A DNA stretch of 43,154 nucleotides from Flavobacteriales bacterium (lineage in GTDB: Bacteria > Bacteroidota > Bacteroidia > Flavobacteriales > Flavobacteriaceae): the NCBI GenBank assembly GCA_026996605.1, contig JALWLE010000087.1, positions 1-43,154 on the forward strand, given 5' to 3'. The notes below the pieces were generated by a model. The model was not told the DNA's origin. It made no database searches and was given only the letters and a program-made list of their open reading frames with translations. Below, one piece after another: positions 25,094-32,981 of the stretch. The first letter of the stretch is position 1, and each line of letters starts with the position of its first letter. The position numbers and the translations under genes were made by a program.

Positions 25094-26130
25094 AGTTAAT
25101 GATATTTCGTTTTTCGGCTATGGGCGACGTGGCTATGACCATGCCGGTACTACAAGCACTGCTCAATACCTATGAAGATGTGGAAATTATAGTGGTGTCT
25201 CGTCCGTTTTTCAAACCCTTTTTTAAAAATTTACCTCGAACCGAATTTATAGGTGTTGATTTAAAGCAAAAATATAAAGGTTTATCAGGTTTGTTTCGTT
25301 TATATCGTTTGTTGAAAACCAAACAACCCGATGCCATTGCCGACCTGCACGATGTGTTACGTACCAAAATTTTAAGAACTTTTTTTAGTTTAGGCGGTTT
25401 TCGCAAAATAGCAGTCATAGACAAGGGCAGAGTTGAAAAAAAAGCCTTAACCCGCTCACAAAACAAAATGTTTAAACCCCTTAAAACAACGCATCAACGC
25501 TATGCCGAAGTTTTTGAAAAATTAGGATTTCCTGTTGATTTAAAACGATTTGAACCGGATTTTCATGATTTTTCCAAACATGTTAGTCTGTTTTTTGCTT
25601 TTTTATCAGACTATAAGATCATAGGCATTGCCCCTTTTGCCGCTCATAAAGGCAAACAATATCCGTTAGAAAAGATAAAAGAAATCATACGATTATTACT
25701 TGAAAAAAACGAAAACATAAGCATTTTATTATTTGGTGGAGGGAAGTATGAGGAACAAATATTAGATGAATTAGAGGAAATGTATCTTGATCGCGTTTAC
25801 AATACCGTTGGTAATTATTCATTTGAAGAACAATTACAGTTAATCAGCGGCTTGGATGTTATGTTGAGCATGGACTCGGGCAATGGGCATTTAGCTGCAT
25901 TGTTTGGGGTTCCGGTGATAACTATTTGGGGAGCAACACACCCCTATGCCGGTTTTGCACCGTTTAATCAACCTTCTGAAAATCAAATTTTACCCGATTT
26001 AAAACAATTTCCGCAATTACCGACTTCCGTTTACGGTAACAAAACATTTGAGGGTTTTGAAAAAGTATGGGAAACAATTAAGCCGGAAGATGTGGTTGAT
26101 AAAATTTTAAGACTGATTCATGAGTTCTAA
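25090..26130 (+). CDS. Glycosyltransferase family 9 (heptosyltransferase-like)
   Basis: The 346-residue product begins [24 protein letters not shown], the GT9 N-terminus with a GD glycine loop. In the C-terminal half are IIGIAPFAAHKGKQYPLEKI, ILLFGGGKYEEQIL and the donor-site block DVMLSMDSGNGHLAALFGVPVITIWGATHP, which match ADP-heptose:LPS heptosyltransferases. The acceptor and donor sugars are not certain. It probably adds sugars to a lipid or polysaccharide core on the inner-membrane face. Its ATG overlaps the murF stop by four bases. The last 24 bases overlap the end of the LytTR regulator gene on the opposite strand. Confidence 0.9.
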   Translation: MKLMIFRFSAMGDVAMTMPVLQALLNTYEDVEIIVVSRPFFKPFFKNLPRTEFIGVDLKQKYKGLSGLFRLYRLLKTKQPDAIADLHDVLRTKILRTFFSLGGFRKIAVIDKGRVEKKALTRSQNKMFKPLKTTHQRYAEVFEKLGFPVDLKRFEPDFHDFSKHVSLFFAFLSDYKIIGIAPFAAHKGKQYPLEKIKEIIRLLLEKNENISILLFGGGKYEEQILDELEEMYLDRVYNTVGNYSFEEQLQLISGLDVMLSMDSGNGHLAALFGVPVITIWGATHPYAGFAPFNQPSENQILPDLKQFPQLPTSVYGNKTFEGFEKVWETIKPEDVVDKILRLIHEF

Positions 26131-26841
26131 AAATGACTTTCGTTTGGTTTTAACAAGTGGAACCCTAGTTTTATCTGTCAATTCCAAATATCCTTCATTT
26201 AAATACCGAGTAACGTATTTTAAGTTGATAATATGTGAACGATGCGGTTGAAAAAAATCCTTTGTATCAAGGAGTTCTAAAAATTTTCCCAAATTATACG
26301 AACTTAAATATTCTTGATTATCATTACAAATAATTTTGGTATATCCATCTGCCCCTTCTAACCTGACAACATGCTCTTTTTTAATAAAAGTATAGCCTTC
26401 TTGTGTCGGTATAGAAATGGTATTGCTTTTTTCGGTTAGTAAATCCAGAAGCACTTTATTGTTTTCTTTAGCTGCTTTAAGTTGAATATTTTGTTCTGCT
26501 TTTTTAATAGCTTGCGCAAGTGCTTCATCATCAATCGGTTTGACAATATAACCGATAGCGGCATGCCGTATAGCTTGAATGGCATAATTATCGTAAGCCG
26601 TTACAAAGATTACCTCAAATACCGGCTCTTCAAATTGTGATAACACATCAAAACCACTCATGTTAGGCATGGCAATATCTAAAAAAACCAAGTCCGGCTT
26701 TAATTCTTTAATGGCTGTAACTGCTCGTTCCGGTTCTTGAAAACTACCAAGTATTTCCAATTGTGAAAAGTTTTTTTTTATTTTCTTTTGAAGCATTTTA
26801 AGCGCTTTTGCTTCATCATCTATTAATATACAACGTATCAT
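26107..26841 (-). CDS. LytTR-family response regulator
   Basis: The 244-residue product has a receiver domain (1-120) with acidic pocket Asp8-Asp9, phosphoacceptor Asp55 in LVFLDIAMPNMSG, Thr81 and Lys101 (GYIVKPID). It is followed by a LytTR DNA-binding domain (about 143-240) with FFQPHRSHIINLKYVTRYL and a final RTRK-like basic stretch. It should bind direct-repeat sites after phosphorylation by the histidine kinase immediately upstream. The two genes overlap by four bases. Its stop lies inside the end of the convergent GT9 gene, with no terminator between. Confidence 0.95.
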   Translation of the reverse strand: MIRCILIDDEAKALKMLQKKIKKNFSQLEILGSFQEPERAVTAIKELKPDLVFLDIAMPNMSGFDVLSQFEEPVFEVIFVTAYDNYAIQAIRHAAIGYIVKPIDDEALAQAIKKAEQNIQLKAAKENNKVLLDLLTEKSNTISIPTQEGYTFIKKEHVVRLEGADGYTKIICNDNQEYLSSYNLGKFLELLDTKDFFQPHRSHIINLKYVTRYLNEGYLELTDKTRVPLVKTKRKSFLELMNQS

Positions 26842-29675
26842 AATTTCGTTATTTTAAGTTTAACAATGGTATTGTAAATTGTATGTTGGTCACTAATTTT
26901 ATCCATTATTTCGTAGGTAATTTGCCACTTTCCTGATAAGTTAAGTAATTTGATACGATCTTTGAGTATTTGAGTAGAGCGTGACTGGTGTTTTTTGAGT
27001 GAACGTTTATTAATCTCGGCAGATTTTTTTAGTCCGACTCCGTCATCTTTGATTTGTATCTCATAACTGTTTTCATCAACATATTGAAAATCTAAACAAA
27101 TAATCCCCTTGCCTTTTTTGTGAAAAACACCGTGATTTACAGCATTTTCAACAATAGGTTGTAATAAAAGTGTCGGGATTTCTGTTTGTTCGATATTTAG
27201 CCTTTCATCGATATTAATACAATAGTTAAACTGGTCACCAAAACGCATTTTTTCCAGATTGAGATAAGATTTTAACAAATCAATTTCTTGCTTGAGTTTG
27301 ATAGATTTTTTACGTGAAAACTCAAATATCATCCTAATTAAGCGTGCAAATTTGACTAAATAAGATTCTGATTTATTATAATTTTCATCATTGATATAAT
27401 ATTGAATAGCATTTAACGAGTTAAAAACAAAATGTGGATTCATTTGACTGCGCAAAGCATGCAACTCAAATTCTGCCATTTGTTTTTGTGCCATCAATTT
27501 AGCTCTTTGTTTACGAAGTTCTTTACGACGCATCCAGTAAGCTAAACTAAAAAACACAAATAAAACCGAGATAACCATAAGTATACGCGCCCAGCCCGTC
27601 TGCCACCATAAAGGCTTGATCGTAAAACCAAATGACTTTGAAAAAGCCTGTCTGTACGGATTGACCACCTTAACTTTAAAGGTGTATTTATTAGGCTTTA
27701 AATTATTAAAATTAATATTTTTTGAATTTATTTCCAACCAATTATTTTGCTCCGGAAGTAATTGATAAAAATAACGATTATGTTCCTGACCGTAATAATC
27801 TATTAAACCGAAATTAAACAGTAAATTATTATTCTTTGTATAAGGTTTGCGATCATTTTGAAAAATATTTTGTCCGTTATAATTAACGGATTTAAAATAG
27901 ATTTTTTGTACCGATATATTTCGAATGTCATTTTGATTAACACAAGTAACACCACTATAATTGGATGTATAAAGTTTGTTATTGAATAAAACAACATGAT
28001 TTACATGATCTGATATTAACCCGTCAGTTTTACGCATAATTTTATTCAAGTATAATTGTCCGTTTCTCAAATTATAATTAAATACACCCTTTTGAGTAGC
28101 CAGCCAAACCATAGTATCTTGAACAAAAATATGATTGACTATAAGTCCTTTTGTTTCTTCGAGAAATTGAGTATTTTGAAACTCATTCCATACATAAACA
28201 CCAAGACCATCTGTGCCTATTATTAAATTTTCACCTATTTTGTTAAGTGATAAAACCGGTATGGATGTGTTATTTGGTTCAAAATTAATATGTTTTATAC
28301 TATCATTATCAACCTTAAAAAGTCCGACCGGCGTACCACAAATCAGCTGATTATGATAAGTAATAAAATCATTACTTCCCTCAATGGGATATGTTTTAAT
28401 AAGTTTTAAATTACGATTAAACAAAGTTATCTGAGCCCGTTCTCTAATGGCAAATATGCTTTTGTTTAGACGTAATAAGCCTTTTCCAACCCTTTTATAC
28501 TCAATAATTTTACCATCTTTCTTTATAAAAGTTGATGTATTTGCCATAATACCGAAATTTTGCTCATCTTCATAAAGAAAATCAAAAAGATAATCATTGA
28601 TTTTAAAATAGAGTTCAAATTTAGAAGTCTTATTATTAAACTTATATATACCTTTGTTTAATATTCCGGCAAACAATTGATTATTATAAGTTTTTAAAAA
28701 TTGAACCGGTTCATTTAGAAGTAAATCTCGACTACTTAAAGCATTTTTAGGAAAAAAATAGACCCCCTTGGCATAAGTAGTTCCCCAAAAATTACCTTGG
28801 CGGTCCTTAAAAACTGTAGATAAATGAAACTTTTCAGGAAAAAACATTTTATTTTTTAAATGATAGTCCGGTCCCAGACTTGCCCAAAAATTCTCAGTTG
28901 ATATTTGAACATCTCGGTCTGTCGCCTGTACTCTGATATAGACATTTTTTTTAAAAATTTCGGGTTCAATAATATGATAAGCATTTAAATGTTTTAAATT
29001 TATAAAATGAATACCCGTTTCAGAAGAAACCGCAACCAGACTATCATTAATTTGTCCTTTGACATATAAATCGTTATATGGAAAACTAATTTTTTTTAAA
29101 TCATATAACATACTATCCATAAGAACAATTTGTCGGTTTGATTTTTTGTTTTGAAAAAACCGAAAATATAAATACGAGACTTTTTTCTCCAACAATTTTA
29201 AAGGCTGATACTCAAACTTTCCTACTTTTAAGAACGGGATAACCTGCCATTTTTGATGTTGTAATCTATAATTCTGATTATAACTTTTAAAATAGATTTC
29301 ATTTAAATTAGTATTTATTTGAGTTGGATAAAGAAATTCCGACTTTTGAGCCGGAAACGCATAAACCGTGTCATTTTGAATATATCCTATTTTATCAGAA
29401 CGTGTAAAAAACCAAATTTTATTATCTCCGGTAATCAGTATTTCCCAAATATCATTACTTGGTAAACCGTTGGCAATCGTGAAATTTTTGAACGAATCAC
29501 CATCAAATTTAGCCAATCCTTTATCGGTGGCTATCCAAATAAAGCCATCATAATCTTGTAAAATTTTATAAATCCGGTTAGACGGTAAACCTTGTTCAAT
29601 AGTAAAATGCTTATAGCCCTGAGCAATTAAGTTCAGAGCTATAAGACATATAAAAACAACAAGGTATTTTTTCAT
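26838..29675 (-). CDS. LytS-type sensor histidine kinase with periplasmic beta-propeller
   Basis: The 945-residue product has a signal-like N-terminus, then a periplasmic two-component-regulator propeller region. Its repeats include YKHFTIEQGLPSNRIYKILQ, GFIWIATDKGLAKFDG and TKGLIVNHIFVQDTMVWLAT. A Y_Y_Y-like beta domain (about 610-685, with NKYTFKVKVVNPY) is followed by one membrane segment (about 695-714). The cytoplasmic kinase is of the His_kinase/LytS type: LRSQMNPHFVFNSLNAIQYY with phospho-acceptor His748, N-box IVENAVNHG (841-849) and DDGVGL (877-882). It senses an extracellular or periplasmic cue and phosphorylates the overlapping LytTR regulator. It differs from hybrid systems in having a separate regulator. 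Confidence 0.95.
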   Translation of the reverse strand: MKKYLVVFICLIALNLIAQGYKHFTIEQGLPSNRIYKILQDYDGFIWIATDKGLAKFDGDSFKNFTIANGLPSNDIWEILITGDNKIWFFTRSDKIGYIQNDTVYAFPAQKSEFLYPTQINTNLNEIYFKSYNQNYRLQHQKWQVIPFLKVGKFEYQPLKLLEKKVSYLYFRFFQNKKSNRQIVLMDSMLYDLKKISFPYNDLYVKGQINDSLVAVSSETGIHFINLKHLNAYHIIEPEIFKKNVYIRVQATDRDVQISTENFWASLGPDYHLKNKMFFPEKFHLSTVFKDRQGNFWGTTYAKGVYFFPKNALSSRDLLLNEPVQFLKTYNNQLFAGILNKGIYKFNNKTSKFELYFKINDYLFDFLYEDEQNFGIMANTSTFIKKDGKIIEYKRVGKGLLRLNKSIFAIRERAQITLFNRNLKLIKTYPIEGSNDFITYHNQLICGTPVGLFKVDNDSIKHINFEPNNTSIPVLSLNKIGENLIIGTDGLGVYVWNEFQNTQFLEETKGLIVNHIFVQDTMVWLATQKGVFNYNLRNGQLYLNKIMRKTDGLISDHVNHVVLFNNKLYTSNYSGVTCVNQNDIRNISVQKIYFKSVNYNGQNIFQNDRKPYTKNNNLLFNFGLIDYYGQEHNRYFYQLLPEQNNWLEINSKNINFNNLKPNKYTFKVKVVNPYRQAFSKSFGFTIKPLWWQTGWARILMVISVLFVFFSLAYWMRRKELRKQRAKLMAQKQMAEFELHALRSQMNPHFVFNSLNAIQYYINDENYNKSESYLVKFARLIRMIFEFSRKKSIKLKQEIDLLKSYLNLEKMRFGDQFNYCINIDERLNIEQTEIPTLLLQPIVENAVNHGVFHKKGKGIICLDFQYVDENSYEIQIKDDGVGLKKSAEINKRSLKKHQSRSTQILKDRIKLLNLSGKWQITYEIMDKISDQHTIYNTIVKLKITKL

Positions 29676-29719
29676 AAATATAACTTACACAATTTTTTTT
29701 AAGATATGTTAAAATTAAA

Positions 29720-29789
29720 CATCTTGATTCAAAGAAACAAAATATAATTGTAAAACTAAAATGTAATTTATTGAATAAGCATCTTGATT
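29720..29789. promoter_or_regulatory. Direct repeats CATCTTGATT between kinase and rseP genes
   Basis: CATCTTGATT occurs at 29720-29729 and again at 29780-29789. The first copy is also the right arm of a near-palindrome (29701-29725, AAGATATGTTA/TAAACATCTT). They lie in the divergent region between the kinase and rseP and could be binding sites for a regulator. No proof is available from one copy pair. Confidence 0.3.
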
Positions 29790-29908
29790 AGATGAAATGG
29801 CTTTTTCATTTGATAAATATTTTTCAGATTCATTTTTTTATCAGTAATTATACTAAGTTTACTCGCTTAATTAACATTTCTTTGTCATTTTTTATGGTAA
29901 AATAGTTG

Positions 29909-29916
29909 TATTTTTG
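29909..29916 (+). promoter_or_regulatory. -7 box for rseP
   Basis: TATTTTTG matches TAnnTTTG and lies 24 bases before the ATG at 29941. A TTTG at 29881-29884 could be a long-spaced -33 element. The box overlaps the alternative upstream start at 29914, which argues for 29941 as the true start. Confidence 0.6.
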
Positions 29917-29940
29917 CCTGCAATAAATTTTATTTACGAT

Positions 29941-31287
29941 ATGAATGCAACTTTAATCATTATATTTCAATTACTTTTAAGTTTAAGTATATTAGTTGTC
30001 TTACACGAATTGGGGCATTTCTTGGCTGCCAAATATTTTGGTACTAAGGTCGAAAAATTCTATTTATTCTTTAATCCGGGCTTTTCATTGTTTAAGAAAA
30101 AAATAGGAGAAACAGAATACGGAATTGGATGGCTACCGCTTGGGGGGTATGTCAAAATAGCCGGCATGATAGACGAAAGTATGGATAAAGAATTTCTTAA
30201 CAGCGAACCGCAACCATGGGAGTTTCGCAGTAAACCTGCTTGGCAGCGCTTGATTATTATGCTAGCCGGTGTTATTGTTAATGTGTTATTGGCTATCGTT
30301 ATTTATATTGGTTTAGCATATGCTTACGGTGAACAGCTTGTCCCGATGCAATCTGTCAAAGGAGGCTTACAAATAATACATCCGGTTCTTAAAGACGCCG
30401 GTCTAAAAACCGGTGATAAAATATTGAAAATTAATGACGAACCTGTTAAATATGCCAATTTGGTAGATCCCAAACTCATTACAGCTAAAAAAGTAGAAAT
30501 AGAACGAGACGGTTCGGTACAAACTATTAATTTTCCGGTTAATTTTATTGAAAAATTAGTAGATGATAAAGACCAAAAACTAAAAGGTTTGACAACCATA
30601 CGCATTCCGTTTATAGTTGAAAAAGTGGCTTCCAAAACTAATGAAGGTAGATTGCAAAAAGGCGATCAAATTATTGCTGTTAACGGACAAGAAGCCGAAT
30701 ATTTTGACCAAATAAAACCCTTATTGGAAGCGCATAAAGGGCAAGATGTTAAAGTTACGGTTTTACGAAACGGACATCCGGTTGATGTAAATTTAAAAAT
30801 AGACGAAAACGGGAAAATAGGCGTACAACTTAACGGTGATTATAAAGAATGGGCAAAACGCGGGTACATTAAAGTCGTAAATAAAAAGTATAGTTTTCTC
30901 CAATCTATTCACGCCGGCTTAAAACGTACCAAAGAAACTTTTTTGAGTTATATTGACCAACTGAAAATGATTTTTAATCCGAAAACCGGCGCATATAAGG
31001 GTGTTGGTGGTTTTATCTCCATTGCCAAGATTTTTCCTGATACTTGGGATTGGGGACGCTTTTGGACTATTACAGCATTCTTATCTATCATGTTGGCGGT
31101 ATTGAATGTTTTACCCATTCCGGCACTTGACGGCGGACATGCCGTGTTTACCATTTACGAAATGATAACCGGACGTAAACCCAACGAAAAGGTTTTGGAA
31201 TATGCCCAAATAGCCGGATTTATCTTACTTTTAACATTAGTGTTATTGGTAAATGGTAATGATGTTATAAAACATTTTTTTAAATAA
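29941..31287 (+). CDS. rseP: RseP-type site-2 intramembrane zinc metalloprotease
   Basis: The 448-residue product starts at ATG 29941. The active-site motif HELGH is at residues 22-26, followed by FLAAKYFGTKVEKFYLFFNPG and GIGWLPLGGYVKIAGM. Two PDZ-like domains lie at about 115-200 and 205-290 (KDAGLKTGDKILKINDEP; NEGRLQKGDQIIAVNGQE). The second zinc motif NVLPIPALDGGH has Asp near 397. RseP cuts transmembrane anti-sigma factors or leftover signal peptides within the inner membrane. No anti-sigma gene is adjacent. The frame extends nine codons upstream to 29914, but that overlaps the promoter box. Confidence 0.96.
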   Translation: MNATLIIIFQLLLSLSILVVLHELGHFLAAKYFGTKVEKFYLFFNPGFSLFKKKIGETEYGIGWLPLGGYVKIAGMIDESMDKEFLNSEPQPWEFRSKPAWQRLIIMLAGVIVNVLLAIVIYIGLAYAYGEQLVPMQSVKGGLQIIHPVLKDAGLKTGDKILKINDEPVKYANLVDPKLITAKKVEIERDGSVQTINFPVNFIEKLVDDKDQKLKGLTTIRIPFIVEKVASKTNEGRLQKGDQIIAVNGQEAEYFDQIKPLLEAHKGQDVKVTVLRNGHPVDVNLKIDENGKIGVQLNGDYKEWAKRGYIKVVNKKYSFLQSIHAGLKRTKETFLSYIDQLKMIFNPKTGAYKGVGGFISIAKIFPDTWDWGRFWTITAFLSIMLAVLNVLPIPALDGGHAVFTIYEMITGRKPNEKVLEYAQIAGFILLLTLVLLVNGNDVIKHFFK

Positions 31288-31299
31288 ACTTTATAATAC

Positions 31300-31320
31300 A
31301 ATTTATATTCAATATAAATT
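31300..31320. repeat. Perfect AT palindrome after rseP
   Basis: AATTTATATT and AATATAAATT flank a single C, forming an exact 10-bp inverted repeat 13 bases past the rseP stop. It has no G-C pairs in its stem. It could be a protein site or a weak terminator. Confidence 0.5.
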
Positions 31321-31439
31321 TCACCATCATAATAATGTAACAAATTCATTATTAGCGGATTAATTTTGTTTTTATATTACTTGTATAGTGAATTTTAACT
31401 TTCTTTCCTTTTCACACTTATTTTTATAAAAAACATTCA

Positions 31440-31447
31440 TATCTTTG
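31440..31447 (+). promoter_or_regulatory. Candidate -7 box of the CsgG-like operon
   Basis: TATCTTTG matches TAnnTTTG. There is no clear -33 TTG at the usual distance. A weaker match (TATTTTTA) lies nearer to the gene, around 31553-31560. Confidence 0.4.
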
Positions 31448-31619
31448 AAATACAACAAAAAGATAATTTAGATTATACATTTTTATATATGAAGTTTAAA
31501 TTATCATTGAATTTATTATAAATTTAACGTATTTTCATATAAATTTCATTATATTTTTACTTATTAAGATAAATTAACTTAATTAGCACCATAAAATTTT
31601 TACGCTAAAAACCACTATT

Positions 31620-32489
31620 ATGAAAAAAACATTACTATTCGTTTTATTATTTGTTACAACATTTGTTAATGCACAAAGAAAAACTATAGCCATAACCAAG
31701 TTTGAAACTATATCTAACATACCTGACAAATATGTTAAGGCTATTCAAACAAAAGTTGTTGAAACATTTCAACACACTAACCGTTTCAATATAGTTGACA
31801 GAACTAGTTTTGATAAAATAAAACAAGAAAAAGAACTACAAAAATCAGAAGAATTTATGGATGGTAAGGTTGTTGCGCAAACAACCATGGCAGGTGCCGA
31901 TGCCATAGTTGCAGGTGTTGTCAACGGTGTAAATTTTAGCATCAAACGGATTCAACTTCAAGATGGCAGCTATAATGAATATTATGTTTGCAATATGAGC
32001 ATATCTTTAAAAGTAATAGATGTCGCTACCGGTCAAGTTTTGGGTAGCAAAGTTTTAACACCAAAAAGAAGTTTTATGGGCTCTGTTTTAAGTCAATCAA
32101 CCGGTTACGGTCCTAAGACTAAAGATAGAGCATTTAGTATCACTTTAGCCAAAATGCAGAAACCTATTGATAAATTTGTTTCTGAATATTTTCCAATAGT
32201 TACATCAATTTTGGAAATAACAGAAGCTAAAAAAAACAATGCCAAAAAAGTTTTACTTAATACCGGTGAAACAAACGGTACTAAAAAGAACCAGATATTT
32301 TATGTTTACGAATTAAAAGAGCTAAAAGTAAACGGCAAAAAAATAATCAGAAAACTGGAAATAGGTAAATTAAAAATAGCTAAAGTAGAAGGCGATGAAG
32401 TCTCAGAAGCCAGAGTTTTAAAAGGCGGTAAAGCAATTTTTGAAAAATTTAATGCCGGTGCCAAAATAGAATGTTATTCTAAAAAATAA
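31620..32489 (+). CDS. CsgG-family exported protein with FlgT-C-like tail
   Basis: The 289-residue product has a type I signal peptide (to residue 18, FVNAQ) and no lipobox, unlike E. coli CsgG. Residues about 20-195 follow the CsgG/TolB-N pattern: KTIAITKFETISN, VETFQHTNRFNIVDRTSFDKI, MAGADAIVAGVVNGV and MSISLKVIDVATGQVLGSKV. The final part (about 205-289) has the small beta-barrel pattern known from FlgT C-terminal domains: AKKVLLNTGETNGTKKNQIF, then EIGKLKIAKVEGDEVSEARV and FNAGAKIECY. Both assignments are from sequence pattern. CsgG-like proteins form outer-membrane pores or activate envelope enzymes; which, if either, applies is unknown. It is the first gene of a four-gene operon, five bases before the next. 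Confidence 0.78.
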   Translation: MKKTLLFVLLFVTTFVNAQRKTIAITKFETISNIPDKYVKAIQTKVVETFQHTNRFNIVDRTSFDKIKQEKELQKSEEFMDGKVVAQTTMAGADAIVAGVVNGVNFSIKRIQLQDGSYNEYYVCNMSISLKVIDVATGQVLGSKVLTPKRSFMGSVLSQSTGYGPKTKDRAFSITLAKMQKPIDKFVSEYFPIVTSILEITEAKKNNAKKVLLNTGETNGTKKNQIFYVYELKELKVNGKKIIRKLEIGKLKIAKVEGDEVSEARVLKGGKAIFEKFNAGAKIECYSKK

Positions 32490-32494
32490 ATATT

Positions 32495-32962
32495 ATGAAG
32501 AAATTATTCCTACTATTGACAATTGCAAGCTTGTTTTTTATATCATGTGGTTCAAAAAAACAAGTAAACACTCCTTTGACAGCACAAGTAAATGTTGTTA
32601 GTGAAGACCCCTATAAAACAATTACGCTCAGAAGTATTGGTTTTGGAAAAAACAAAGATGCGGCACAATATGATTCAGAACGTAAGGCTTTTGAAATTCT
32701 ATTCTTTAGAGGCATACCTAATACCTCTGTTGAACAACCCTTAGTTGGACCAAACGAAAATGAAATCATGTCTAAACACGCTGCTTATTTTAATGATTTC
32801 TTTAAAGACAGATACAAATCATTCATTATGAGTATCTATAATGCCTCACCACCGCAAAAAAACAAAGGACAGGTTTCGGTCGTCAATGATATTAAAATTA
32901 ATCTGATAGCTTTAAAAAAAGAACTTGAAAATAGAGGCGTAAAACGAAGATTCGGTTTTTAA
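32495..32962 (+). CDS. Lipoprotein of the CsgG-like operon, LPP20/FlgT-N-like
   Basis: The 155-residue product has a lipoprotein signal peptide (FFISCG, Cys18). The mature part starts with a disordered stretch and then reads LRSIGFGKNKDAAQYDSERKAFEILFFRG. That layout, with a glycine pair followed by an alanine-rich helix, resembles LPP20 or FlgT N-terminal modules. It closes with VSVVNDIKINLIALKKELENRG. The family link is weak and the function is unknown. It is the only lipid-anchored product of the four and could tether the complex to the outer membrane. Confidence 0.7.
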   Translation: MKKLFLLLTIASLFFISCGSKKQVNTPLTAQVNVVSEDPYKTITLRSIGFGKNKDAAQYDSERKAFEILFFRGIPNTSVEQPLVGPNENEIMSKHAAYFNDFFKDRYKSFIMSIYNASPPQKNKGQVSVVNDIKINLIALKKELENRGVKRRFGF

Positions 32963-32981
32963 CATAAAAAAAATATTGAAA

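Larger units (their letters stand above)
31288..31619. other. 332-base AT-rich leader region before CsgG-like operon
   Basis: No protein frame is supported. A perfect 10-bp AT palindrome (31300-31320) follows the rseP stop and may be a weak terminator. A TATCTTTG box at 31440-31447 is the best promoter match, leaving a very AT-rich leader of about 165 bases before the ATG at 31620. Confidence 0.55.

Noticed and set aside
31489-31521. A ten-residue open frame in the leader of the CsgG-like operon, possible leader peptide
   Set aside because: No run of regulatory codons and no attenuator hairpin follows. In such AT-rich DNA a short frame is expected by chance.
31620-32489. Curli secretion locus
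   Set aside because: Only the CsgG-like protein is present. No CsgA/B repeats, CsgE, CsgF or CsgD were found nearby.
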